Source: DASYHS01 sp035998295 (lineage in GTDB: Bacteria > Pseudomonadota > Alphaproteobacteria > Azospirillales > Azospirillaceae). Taken from it: 23,431 nucleotides of DNA. The translations under genes and the position numbers were made by a program. The stretch covers positions 1 to 23,431 of the forward strand of contig NZ_DASYHS010000067.1 of assembly GCF_035998295.1 (NCBI RefSeq), written 5' to 3'. Positions 5,805-14,349 of this stretch are shown here, piece after piece; the stretch's first letter is position 1; each line of letters begins with the position of its first letter. The notes beneath the pieces are model-generated. The model did not search any database, was not told the DNA's origin, and saw only the letters and a program-made list of their open reading frames with translations.

Positions 5805-7118
5805 TCACAGGATGAACTTCGACAGGTCGCTGTTCTTGGCCAGGTCGGAGACGTGGCGCCGGACGTAGTCGGCATCGACGGCGACCGTGCGGCCGCCCAT
5901 CTCCGAAGCGTTGAAGCTGACTTCCTCCAGCAGGCGCTCCATCACCGTGTGCAGGCGGCGCGCGCCGATGTTCTCGACCGAGCCGTTGATCTCGGCCGCG
6001 AGGCGCGCCAGCTCGTCGATGGCGTCCTCGGTGAAGTCGAGGTCGACCTCTTCGGTCTTCAGCAGCGCCTTGTACTGCTTGATCAGGCTGGCCTCGGGTT
6101 CGGTCAGGATGCGGCGGAAGTCCTCCTGCGTCAGGGCCTTCAGCTCGACCCGGATCGGCAGGCGGCCCTGCAGCTCGGGCAGCAGGTCGGAAGGCTTGGC
6201 GAGGTGGAAGGCGCCGGACGCGATGAACAGGATGTGGTCGGTCTTGACCGTGCCGTGCTTGGTCGCGACGCTCGTCCCCTCGATCAGGGGCAGCAGATCG
6301 CGCTGTACGCCCTCGCGCGAGACGTCGGCGCCGCCGCGGTTCTCCGAACGCGCGGAGATCTTGTCGATCTCGTCGAGGAAGACGATCCCGTTCTGCTCGA
6401 CCGACTGGATCGCCTCGGCGACGACCTTCTCCTGATCGAGCAGCTTGTCGGATTCCTCCGCCATCAGCACGACATAGCTCTCCGAGACGTTCATCCGCCG
6501 GGTCTTGGTGCGGCCGCCGAACGCCTTGCCGAAGATGTCGTTGAGGTTGAGCATCCCCATCTGGGCGCCGGGCATGCCCGGGACGTCGAAGGTGGGCAGC
6601 CCGCCCATGCCGCTGTCGGCGACCTGGATCTCGATCTCGCGGTCGTTGAGGACGCCTTCGCGCAGCATCTTGCGGAACTTCTGGCGCGTCTCGGGGCTGG
6701 CGGTGTTGCCGCACAGCGCGTCGATCACGCGCTCCTCGGCGTGCAGCTCCGCCTTGGCGGCGACCTCCTTGCGCAGGCGGTCCTTGGTCATCGTGATCGC
6801 GATCTCGACCAGGTCGCGGACGATCTGCTCGACGTCGCGGCCGACATAGCCCACTTCCGTGAACTTCGTCGCTTCGACCTTGAGGAACGGCGCCTGGGCG
6901 AGGCGGGCGAGGCGGCGCGCGATCTCGGTCTTGCCGACGCCGGTCGGCCCGATCATCAGGATGTTCTTGGGCAGCACCTCCTCGCGCAGCCCTTCGGGGA
7001 GCTGCTGGCGGCGCCAGCGGTTGCGCAGCGCTATCGCGACCGCGCGCTTGGCGTCGTGCTGGCCGACGATGAAGCGGTCGAGCTCGGAGACGATCTCGCG
7101 GGGGCTGAAGGAGGTCAT
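5805..7118 (-). CDS. hslU: ATP-dependent protease ATPase subunit HslU
   Basis: 437 residues, the usual length. HslU is the AAA+ hexameric unfoldase of the cytoplasmic HslVU protease and feeds unfolded substrates to HslV. Visible features are the start SPREIVSELDRFIVGQ, Walker A GPTGVGKTEIA (57-67), Walker B GIVFLDEIDKISA (about 250), an intermediate domain between them that includes MPGAQMGMLNLNDIFGKAFG, the sensor-region IASGAFHLAKPSDLLPELQGR, and the C-terminal SDLSKFIL tail. That tail inserts between HslV subunits to activate them. It follows hslV by 34 bases and shares its promoter. It is convergent with the phage repressor. Confidence 0.98.
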   Translation of the reverse strand: MTSFSPREIVSELDRFIVGQHDAKRAVAIALRNRWRRQQLPEGLREEVLPKNILMIGPTGVGKTEIARRLARLAQAPFLKVEATKFTEVGYVGRDVEQIVRDLVEIAITMTKDRLRKEVAAKAELHAEERVIDALCGNTASPETRQKFRKMLREGVLNDREIEIQVADSGMGGLPTFDVPGMPGAQMGMLNLNDIFGKAFGGRTKTRRMNVSESYVVLMAEESDKLLDQEKVVAEAIQSVEQNGIVFLDEIDKISARSENRGGADVSREGVQRDLLPLIEGTSVATKHGTVKTDHILFIASGAFHLAKPSDLLPELQGRLPIRVELKALTQEDFRRILTEPEASLIKQYKALLKTEEVDLDFTEDAIDELARLAAEINGSVENIGARRLHTVMERLLEEVSFNASEMGGRTVAVDADYVRRHVSDLAKNSDLSKFIL

Positions 7119-7152
7119 GGTTCGGTTTCCGGTGCGGGGGGCCGCCGGGGCA

Positions 7153-7710
7153 TCATGCCGCGGCCAGCTTCTCCAGCGTGACGTTCTCGTTGGTGTAGAC
7201 GCAGATGCCGGCGGCGATGCGCATCGCCTTGCGGGCGACCGCCTCGGCGTCGAGGTCGGGCAGGTCGACCAGCGCGCGCGCCGCCGCCAGCGCGTAGGAG
7301 CCGCCCGAGCCGATGCCGATCAGCCCGTCCTCGGGCTCCAGCACGTCGCCGTTGCCGGTCAGGACCAGGCTGACGTTGCGGTCGGCGACGGCCATCATCG
7401 CCTCGAGGCGGCGCAGATAGCGGTCGGTGCGCCAGTCCTTGGCCATCTCGACGCAGGCGCGGGCGAGCTGGTTCGGGTACTGCTCGAGCTTGCCTTCGAG
7501 CCGTTCGAACAGGGTCAGCGCGTCGGCCGTGGCTCCGGCGAAGCCGGCCATCACCCCGCCGCCGCCGAGCAGCCTCACCTTGCGGGCGTTGGACTTCATC
7601 ACGGTCTGGCCGACGGAGACCTGGCCGTCGCCGGCGATCACCACCTGCCCGCCCTTGCGGACCGAAAGGATCGTCGTGCCGTGCCACTGGATCGGGTCGT
7701 GCTGGCTCAT
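7153..7710 (-). CDS. hslV: ATP-dependent protease peptidase subunit HslV
   Basis: 185 residues. HslV is the threonine peptidase that forms the double hexameric core of HslVU. A short propeptide (MSQHDPIQWHG) precedes Thr12-Thr13 in HGTTILSVRKGG; after removal Thr12 becomes the N-terminal nucleophile. Other family marks are VAGDGQVSVGQTVMKSNARK, LLGGGGVMAGFAGATADA, and GIGSGGSYALAAARAL. The ATG at 7710 has GAAGG six bases upstream. It is the first gene of the hslVU operon, with a heat-shock-like promoter upstream. Confidence 0.98.
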   Translation of the reverse strand: MSQHDPIQWHGTTILSVRKGGQVVIAGDGQVSVGQTVMKSNARKVRLLGGGGVMAGFAGATADALTLFERLEGKLEQYPNQLARACVEMAKDWRTDRYLRRLEAMMAVADRNVSLVLTGNGDVLEPEDGLIGIGSGGSYALAAARALVDLPDLDAEAVARKAMRIAAGICVYTNENVTLEKLAAA

Positions 7711-7757
7711 GGAATGCCTTCGAGGTGGGGAACGGCCGCCGTGCGCCGTTCCCGCAC

Positions 7758-7785
7758 ATTTGGGAGCAGGCGCGCCCCGATCAAG
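7758..7785 (-). promoter_or_regulatory. RpoH (sigma-32)-like promoter of hslVU
   Basis: On the minus strand CTTGATC (7785-7779), 13 bases, then TCCCAAAT (7765-7758) match the sigma-32 pattern CTTGAAA-N13-CCCCATNT in 5 of 7 and 6 of 8 places. The -35 overlaps the stop codon of the upstream protease gene. The expected start is about 40 bases before the hslV ATG. Confidence 0.55.
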
Positions 7786-9199
7786 GATCGACCAGCTCGA
7801 CCTCCAGCTTGGCGAGCGCGTCGGCGATCGGGATGAAGAGATTGAGCCCGATGTCGCCCCCGCCTTCCCCGGCGCGGTAACCGGCGACCGTGAGGCCGAC
7901 GAGGTTGCCCGCCCCGTCCACCAGCGGGCCGCCGCTGTTGCCGCCGTTGATCGACACGTCGGCCTGGATCAGGGGCAGACGCGTCAGGCGCGCGCGCCGG
8001 AAGCTGGAGACGATGCCGCGGGTCACCGTGCCCGCGAGCAGCTGGCGCAGCGGCGTGCCGACCGCGAACACCTCCTCGCCGACCTGGAGCGGGCGGATGC
8101 GGATCGGCAGCGCCGGCAGGCCTCCGGCCGGAACCGGCACCTTGACGACGGCCACGTCGCGGGCGGCGTGCCGCCGCTCCACCCGGCCGACCAGCCCGGT
8201 GCCGTCGGGCAGGAGCACCCGCACCTTCTCCGCCTCGCCGACGACGTGGCGGTTCGTCAGCAGCCAACCCCGCGTGCCGACCAGGACGCCCGAGCCGTGG
8301 CCGACCCCCGCCGAGACGACGACGGTCGCGGCGCGCACCCGGTCCAGGTCGGCGGCACCCTCGGATTCCGGGAGGCCCGGCAGCAGCAGCGGTCCCTCGA
8401 CCGGCGCGGCGGGGCCGTCGTCGCGCGGTACCAGCGCCGGGGCGGCGGGGTCGGGCACCTCCTCCAACGCCACCGTCCGGAAGCCGGGATCGGCCAGCAG
8501 GTTGGCGGCGGCCGCCGCGAAGGCGTTCTGGATCATCAGGAGCGCGCCGTCCGGGGTCGGGGTCCCGATCTCGCCCCAGCCGCGGGTCCGGGTCCGCAGA
8601 CGGACCTTGCGGTCGAGCCGGGAATAGACGATCCACTCGACGGCGACGCTCGCCTCGCCCTTGATGCCGGTATCGACCGGCACGAGCCAGGCGACGAGGG
8701 CGGGCAGGACGTTGGAGACGCGGCACTGCTTCATCTTCAGCTCGACGACGCGCGCGGTGACGGACAGCTCGGCCCGCATCTCCTCGGCGTCCTCCTCCTC
8801 TTCCTCGCCGGGGATGCGCGGGGCCAGGCCGCCGCCGACCACGTCGTAGCCGGCCGCCGCCAGCTCGGCGTGGAACAGGGCCGTGAACTCCCATTTCTCG
8901 ATCGGCAGCCGGCCCGCGGTCCAGGTCAGGACGCCGCTGTCGCCGAAGCACTCGAGCCCGGCGTCGAGCGCCCCGTGGTCGCCGATCCGGGTGCCGCGGG
9001 GAATCGCGAACTCGACCCGCCCGAGGCGCAACGGCACGGGGCGGACGTCCGGCGGCACCGGCAGCGGCGTCGCCGTCGGCACCCGGTCGACGGCCATTCC
9101 GCAGGCGGCCATCCCGCAGGCCGCCGACAGGAGGAGCAGCGCCGCCGGGACGCCCGCAGAGCGAACGGCCCGAAGCAGCCGCGACCATACGTCCTTCAT
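7781..9199 (-). CDS. Lipoprotein with C-terminal trypsin-like (DegP-type) serine protease domain
   Basis: 472 residues from ATG 9199, chosen because GGAG lies six bases upstream and a lipoprotein signal follows at once; the frame stays open to 9340, but those residues look non-coding. The signal has a hydrophobic stretch PAALLLL and lipobox LSAAC with Cys28. Residues about 50-250 contain an unrecognised domain with an acidic run (EEEEEDAEE). Residues about 290-470 are a chymotrypsin-fold protease with a complete triad: His318 in TNRHVVG, Asp348 in ARDVAVVKV, Ser422 in NGGNSGGPLV. No PDZ domain follows, unlike DegP. It is probably anchored in the periplasm. It lies upstream of hslV in the same direction. 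Substrate unknown. Confidence 0.85.
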   Translation of the reverse strand: MKDVWSRLLRAVRSAGVPAALLLLSAACGMAACGMAVDRVPTATPLPVPPDVRPVPLRLGRVEFAIPRGTRIGDHGALDAGLECFGDSGVLTWTAGRLPIEKWEFTALFHAELAAAGYDVVGGGLAPRIPGEEEEEDAEEMRAELSVTARVVELKMKQCRVSNVLPALVAWLVPVDTGIKGEASVAVEWIVYSRLDRKVRLRTRTRGWGEIGTPTPDGALLMIQNAFAAAAANLLADPGFRTVALEEVPDPAAPALVPRDDGPAAPVEGPLLLPGLPESEGAADLDRVRAATVVVSAGVGHGSGVLVGTRGWLLTNRHVVGEAEKVRVLLPDGTGLVGRVERRHAARDVAVVKVPVPAGGLPALPIRIRPLQVGEEVFAVGTPLRQLLAGTVTRGIVSSFRRARLTRLPLIQADVSINGGNSGGPLVDGAGNLVGLTVAGYRAGEGGGDIGLNLFIPIADALAKLEVELVDP

Positions 9200-9285
9200 C
9201 ACCAGCTCCATGCAGCCAATGCGTGCAGGTGGTGACGTTATCCTACTATGGCAGGACGGACAACCGGGTCGCCGGTGCCGGGGAG

Positions 9286-10043
9286 CTACGTCTTGAGCCG
9301 GTACCCGGTCCTGAATATCCAGGCGACCAGGGCGAGGCACAGGACGAGGAAGGCCAGCGTCATCCCCAGGCTGACGCCGATCGCGACGTCGGCGCTGCCG
9401 TAGAAGCTCCAGCGGAAGCCGTTGATCAGGTAGACCACCGGGTTGAACAGCGTCACGGTGCGCCAGAACGGCGGCAGCATGTCGATGGAGTAGAAGGTGC
9501 CGCCCAGGAACACCAGCGGCGTCACGATCAGCGTCGGGACGAACTGAAGCCGCTCGAAGCCCTCGGCCCAGATGCCGATGATGAAGCCGAACAGGCTGAA
9601 GGTGACCGCCGTCAGCACCAGGAAGGCGACCATCCAGACCGGGTGCCGGATCTCCAGCGGGACGAACAGCGCTGCCGTCGCGAGGATCAGCAGGCCCAGG
9701 ACCACCGACTTGGTCGCGGCGGCGCCGACATAGCCGATCACGGTCTCCAGCGTGGAGACCGGTGCCGACAGCAGCTCGTAGATCGTGCCGGTGAACTTCG
9801 GGAAATAGATCGCGAAGGAGGCGTTCGAGATGCTCTGCGTCAGCACCGAGAGCATGATCAGCCCCGGCACGATGAAGGCGCCGTAGCTGACGCCGTCGAT
9901 CTCGGCCATAGCCGAGCCGATCGCGGACCCGAACACGACGAAATAGAGCGAGGTCGAGATCACCGGCGAGACGATGGTCTGGCCGAGGGTGCGCATCGCG
10001 CGCGCCATCTCGAACCGGTATATGGCGCGGATCGCGTAGACGT

Positions 10044-10047
<4 letters not shown>
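9286..10047 (-). CDS. ABC-2 type transporter permease (YadH-like)
   Basis: 253 residues with six expected membrane segments, e.g. IVSPVISTSLYFVVFG, GAFIVPGLIMLSVLTQ, VVLGLLILATAALFV, WMVAFLVLTAVTFSLFGF, and a C-terminal MTLAFLVLCLALVAWIF. The conserved loop PLVFLGGTFYSIDMLPP is typical of ABC-2 permeases. Length and context match E. coli YadH. The ATG overlaps the stop of the ATPase gene (ATGA), so the pair is translationally coupled. It would form the membrane channel of an exporter; the substrate is not evident, but control by SoxR suggests redox-active or toxic small molecules. Confidence 0.9.
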
Positions 10048-10969
<922 letters not shown>

Positions 10970-10973
<4 letters not shown>

Positions 10974-11515
10974 GCCGCCACCTCGGCATAGGGGGTGGCG
11001 GTGCGCGCGTCGCGCAGCGTGCGCGCCCACCAGCGCAGCTGCGCCAGCAGCCGTCCCATGGACCGGCGCGACCGTTCGCCGTCCGAGGGCCGGCCGTCGG
11101 CGTCGAACCGCTCCCGGGCATGCGCGAAGCTGACGGCGTCGCGGATCGTCACCGCATGCAGCTCCGCGAACACGAGGCGGAGCTGCTCGACCGCGCGCAG
11201 GCCTCCCGAGACCCCGCCATAGGACACGAAGCCGACGGGTTTGGCATGCCATTCCCGGGACAGCGAATCGATGAGGGCCTTCAGGGGCGCCGGGTAGCCG
11301 TGGTTGTATTCGGGCGTGACGACGATGAAGGCGTCGGCCAGGGCGAGGCGGCGGTGCAGCTCCGGCGTGCCGGCGTCCGCCGCCGGGTCGACGACGTCGA
11401 GCGTGAAGCCGCCCGCGGTCTCGATCTCGGCCGCGGCCCAGCGTGCGACGGTGTCGCAGAAGCGACCTTCGCGCGTGCTGCCGTAGATCAGGGCGACATG
11501 GAGTGGGTCGCTCAT
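10970..11515 (-). CDS. NADPH-dependent FMN reductase family protein
   Basis: 181 residues. It has the flavodoxin-like FMN reductase fold: VALIYGSTREGRFCDTVA at the N-terminus (phosphate-binding loop), ADAFIVVTPEYNHGYPAPLK (flavin-binding region), and KPVGFVSYGGVSGGLRAVEQL. Relatives reduce FMN, quinones, azo dyes or chromate using NAD(P)H. It is the first gene of a three-gene operon with a YadGH-like ABC exporter. Start ATG 11515 with GAGGAG upstream. A SoxR box lies in its promoter, so it is likely induced by redox-cycling compounds. Confidence 0.9.
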
Positions 11516-11554
11516 GGAGGTCGTGCTCCTCGGTGTTGCGCTTCGAGGTGGGGA

Positions 11555-11585
11555 ACGCTAAGACCTGAAGTTAACTCCAGGTCAA
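11555..11585 (-). promoter_or_regulatory. SoxR box inside a 19-bp-spacer promoter
   Basis: Plus strand 11563-11582 reads ACCTGAAGTTAACTCCAGGT, nearly symmetric around GTTAAC and close to the known SoxR site. On the minus strand TTGACC (11585-11580) and TAGCGT (11560-11555) are 19 bases apart, the stretched spacing used by MerR/SoxR activators. It directs the FMN reductase-ABC operon and sits between it and divergent soxR. Confidence 0.88.
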
Positions 11586-11604
11586 GCGGAAAGACGCGGT
11601 AACG

Positions 11605-12066
11605 ATGGGCAGGCTCGATCCGAAACGGTTTCCCCGGGAACTCAGCGTGGGCGAGGTGGCCGCCCGCAGCGGCGTGGCGGTCTCCGCGATTCATTTCTAC
11701 GAGTCCAAGGGCTTGATAGCGAGCCGGCGCAACGCAGGCAACCAGCGTCGCTACGCGCGCGACGTGCTGCGCCGCGTCGCGATCATAAAAGTGGCGCAGC
11801 GCACCGGCATCTCGCTGGCCTCGATCCGCGAGGCCCTGTCGGCGCTGCCCGACGAGCGCACGCCGACGGCGGCGGACTGGCGCACGCTCTCGGCCCGGTG
11901 GCGCGGCGAGCTGGACGACCGGATCGCCCGGCTGACCCGCCTGCGCGACCAGCTCGACGGGTGCATCGGCTGCGGCTGCCTGTCGATGGAGGCATGCCCG
12001 CTGCGCAACCCCTGGGACGAGCTGTCCGAGCAGGGGCCAGGGCCGAGGCTGCTCGACCCGGAGTGA
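11605..12066 (+). CDS. soxR: Redox-sensitive transcriptional activator SoxR
   Basis: 153 residues. The MerR helix-turn-helix starts at about residue 14 (SVGEVAARSGVAVSAIHFYE, then NQRRYARDVLRRVAII). The dimerisation helix leads to the [2Fe-2S] cluster site with Cys120, Cys123, Cys125 and Cys131 in CIGCGCLSMEAC. Oxidation or nitrosylation of the cluster untwists 19-20 bp spacer promoters. No soxS is adjacent; outside enterics SoxR usually controls efflux and redox genes directly, and here it is divergent from such an operon with its box in between. Confidence 0.96.
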   Translation: MGRLDPKRFPRELSVGEVAARSGVAVSAIHFYESKGLIASRRNAGNQRRYARDVLRRVAIIKVAQRTGISLASIREALSALPDERTPTAADWRTLSARWRGELDDRIARLTRLRDQLDGCIGCGCLSMEACPLRNPWDELSEQGPGPRLLDPE

Positions 12067-12091
12067 GCCCGTTCAGAAGAGGAGACGCATC

Positions 12092-12439
12092 ATGTCCGAC
12101 CGGCCGAGCGACCGCCTGCGCGCGATCTGCCTCGCGCTTCCCGAAGCGGTCGAGAAGGAGACCTGGGGCCGTGCCACCTACCGCGTGCGCGAGCGGATCT
12201 TCGCGATGGAGACGCTCGACGGGGAAGCGGTCGCGCTGTGGTGCAAGGCGCCGCCCGGCAGCCAGGCGGTGCTGGTCGGCGCCGACCCGGAGCGGTTCTT
12301 CGTGCCGCCCTATGTCGGCCCCAAGGGGTGGGTCGGCATGCGCCTCGACGGCGGGCCGGACTGGGACGAGGTGGCGGCCATCGTCCGGCGCAGCTACTCC
12401 CTGGTCGCGCCGAAGCGGCTCGCGGCCGCGGCCGGGTAA
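12092..12439 (+). CDS. MmcQ/YjbR family DNA-binding-like protein
   Basis: 115 residues, ATG preceded by GAGGAG. Family features: RLRAICLALPEAVEKETWG at the start, YRVRERIFAM, ALWCKAPPGSQAVLV, ERFFVPPYVGPKGWVGMRLD, and DWDEVAAIVRRSYSLVAPKR. The fold is CyaY-like and often described as DNA-binding, but the biochemical role is not known. It follows soxR by 25 bases and is probably co-transcribed with it. Confidence 0.88.
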   Translation: MSDRPSDRLRAICLALPEAVEKETWGRATYRVRERIFAMETLDGEAVALWCKAPPGSQAVLVGADPERFFVPPYVGPKGWVGMRLDGGPDWDEVAAIVRRSYSLVAPKRLAAAAG

Positions 12440-12510
12440 CGCCACCCACCCGCGCCGACTCGGGCCCGCTCGGGCTGGCGTGGCCGGAACGGGTCTGCTA
12501 CAACGCGCCG

Positions 12511-13134
12511 ATGGACGCCAACCAGACGACTTCCGCGCGCCGGGCGAGCCTTCGGCGCGTCACCAACGAGACCCGGGTCGAGGTCTCGGTCGACCTCGAC
12601 GGGACGGGACGCTACTCCGTGTCGACGGGGATCGGCTTCCTCGACCACATGCTCGAGCAGCTCTCCCGCCACAGCCTGATCGACCTGACGGTGAAGGCGG
12701 AAGGCGACCTCCACATCGATTTCCATCATACGACCGAGGACACCGGGATCGCGATCGGCGCCGCCGTCGCCCAGGCGCTCGGCGAGCGGCGGGGCATCCG
12801 GCGCTACGGCGACGCGCTGGTGCCGATGGACGAGACGCTGACGCGGGTCGCCCTCGACCTGTCGAACCGGCCCTATCTGGTCTGGAAGGTCGCCTTCACC
12901 CGGGACAAGCTGGGCGCGATGGACACGGAGCTGTTCCGCGAATGGTTCCAGGCCTTCGCCCAGGCGGCCGGCGCCACGCTGCATGTCGAGACGCTGTACG
13001 GGGAGAACAACCACCACATCGTGGAGAGCTGCTTCAAGGCGTTGGCCCGGGCGCTCAGGGCCGCGACCGAGATCGACCCCCGCAAGGCCGACGCCGTGCC
13101 CTCGACCAAGGGCGTGCTGGGCGGGTCGCTCTAG
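12511..13134 (+). CDS. hisB: Imidazoleglycerol-phosphate dehydratase
   Basis: 207 residues, monofunctional (no histidinol phosphatase domain). It dehydrates imidazole glycerol phosphate to imidazole acetol phosphate, step six of histidine synthesis. Metal-binding motifs are present twice: GFLDHMLEQLSRHS with DFHHTTEDTG, and ENNHHIVESCFKAL. The ATG at 12511 was chosen by alignment of MDANQTTSARRASLRRVTNET with the family; it lacks a clear ribosome site. A TGCTACAAC sequence (12497-12505) looks like an extended -10 seven bases before the ATG, so the mRNA could be nearly leaderless. It opens the his operon. Confidence 0.97.
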   Translation: MDANQTTSARRASLRRVTNETRVEVSVDLDGTGRYSVSTGIGFLDHMLEQLSRHSLIDLTVKAEGDLHIDFHHTTEDTGIAIGAAVAQALGERRGIRRYGDALVPMDETLTRVALDLSNRPYLVWKVAFTRDKLGAMDTELFREWFQAFAQAAGATLHVETLYGENNHHIVESCFKALARALRAATEIDPRKADAVPSTKGVLGGSL

Positions 13135-13147
13135 GAGTGCGGGGCCG

Positions 13148-13792
13148 ATGAGGATCGTCGTCGTCGATTACGGGTCCGGCAACCTGCGCTCCGCCTCGAA
13201 GGCGTTCGAGCGCGCGGCCGGGGACGCCGGGATCGCGGCCTCGGTGGAGGTCACGTCCGACGCCGGGCGCGTGCGCTCCGCCGACCGCATCGTACTGCCC
13301 GGCCAGGGCGCGTTCCGCGACTGCCACCGCGGCCTTTCGGCCGTGCCGGGCATGGTCGAGGCGCTGGAGGACGCGGCGATCCGGCGCGCGGTCCCCCTGT
13401 TCGGGATCTGCGTCGGCATGCAGCTGATGGCCGAGCGCGGGCTCGAGCACGGGGAGCATCCCGGACTGGGCTGGATACCCGGCGACATCGTGCCGCTGGA
13501 GCCGGACGACGCATCGCTCAAGATCCCGCAGATGGGCTGGAACGACCTCGTGCCGCGAGCCCCGGACCATCCCGTCCTGGCCGGCATCGCCCGGGGAAGC
13601 CATGCCTATTTCGTCCACAGCTACCGGTTCCGGGTCACCGATCCGGCCCATGTGCTGGCCACGGTGGACTACGGCGGGGAGGTCGTCGCCGTGGTCGGCC
13701 GCGATACCATGGTCGGGGCCCAGTTCCATCCCGAGAAGAGCCAGGCCACCGGCCTCGCCATGATCGCCAACTTCCTGCGCTGGCGGCCATGA
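13148..13792 (+). CDS. hisH: Imidazole glycerol phosphate synthase, glutamine amidotransferase subunit
   Basis: 214 residues. HisH releases ammonia from glutamine and channels it to HisF. Class I amidotransferase triad: Cys in GICVGMQLM, His and Glu in QFHPEKSQ. Other family marks are VVDYGSGNLRSASKAFERA, LPGQGAFRDC and HAYFVHSYRF. Starts 13 bases after hisB; its stop overlaps the next start (ATGA). Confidence 0.97.
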   Translation: MRIVVVDYGSGNLRSASKAFERAAGDAGIAASVEVTSDAGRVRSADRIVLPGQGAFRDCHRGLSAVPGMVEALEDAAIRRAVPLFGICVGMQLMAERGLEHGEHPGLGWIPGDIVPLEPDDASLKIPQMGWNDLVPRAPDHPVLAGIARGSHAYFVHSYRFRVTDPAHVLATVDYGGEVVAVVGRDTMVGAQFHPEKSQATGLAMIANFLRWRP

Positions 13793-14349
13793 CCGGGATC
13801 GCGGCGGAGACCAGCGTCGAGCAGGTGACCCGGTTCCGGGGCTCGGACCTGAACGACCTGTGCGAGGCGACCGACCTCGCGATCCGTGACGGCGGCGGCT
13901 TCGGCTGGGTCGACCCGCCGCCCCGGGACGTGCTGGAGCGGTACTGGCGCGGCGTGCTGATCGTGCCGGAGCGCCGCCTGTTCATCGGCCGGCTGGACGG
14001 CGTCGTCGCAGGTTCGGCGCAACTCGTCCGCCCCGCCAAGAACAACGAGGCGCAGGCCTTCGCCGCGACGCTCACCACCAGCTTCGTCGTCCCCTGGGCG
14101 CGCGGGCACGGCCTGGCGCGCATGCTGACGGTCGCGGTCGAGCAGGAGGCGAGGGCGCTCGGCTACTCGGTGCTGAACCTGGACGTGCGCGAGACGCAGA
14201 CCGCGGCGATCGCGCTGTACGAGCGGCTCGGCTTCCGGCGCTGGGGGACCAACCCCTGCTATGCCGTGGTCCACGGGCGGATCATCTCCGGCCACTACTT
14301 CTTCAAGGACCTGACCCGCTCGGAGCTTCCTTCAGAGACCCAGCCATGA
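13789..14349 (+). CDS. GNAT family N-acetyltransferase within the his operon
   Basis: 186 residues. GNAT motif A, the acetyl-CoA pyrophosphate loop, is in VVPWARGHGLARMLTVAVEQ (R-x-x-G-x-G/A pattern). Motif B follows with YSVLNLDVRETQTAAIALYE and RLGFRRWG. The N-terminal part has GFGWVDPPPRDVLERYW. It overlaps hisH upstream and hisA downstream by four bases each (ATGA), so it is translated as part of the his operon. Substrate unknown; acetylation of an amino acid, intermediate or protein are all possible. Confidence 0.9.
   Translation: MTGIAAETSVEQVTRFRGSDLNDLCEATDLAIRDGGGFGWVDPPPRDVLERYWRGVLIVPERRLFIGRLDGVVAGSAQLVRPAKNNEAQAFAATLTTSFVVPWARGHGLARMLTVAVEQEARALGYSVLNLDVRETQTAAIALYERLGFRRWGTNPCYAVVHGRIISGHYFFKDLTRSELPSETQP

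Noticed and set aside
4998..5810. Phage attachment site at the island's right edge
   Set aside because: No integrase, tRNA or duplicated sequence was seen here, and the other edge is outside the window.
5853..7181. Plus-strand frame of 442 codons opposite hslU
   Set aside because: Antisense to a highly conserved gene; Asp/Leu/Arg-rich translation with no domain pattern.
7427..9235. Plus-strand frame of 602 codons opposite hslV and the protease gene
   Set aside because: Antisense shadow of two well-supported genes.
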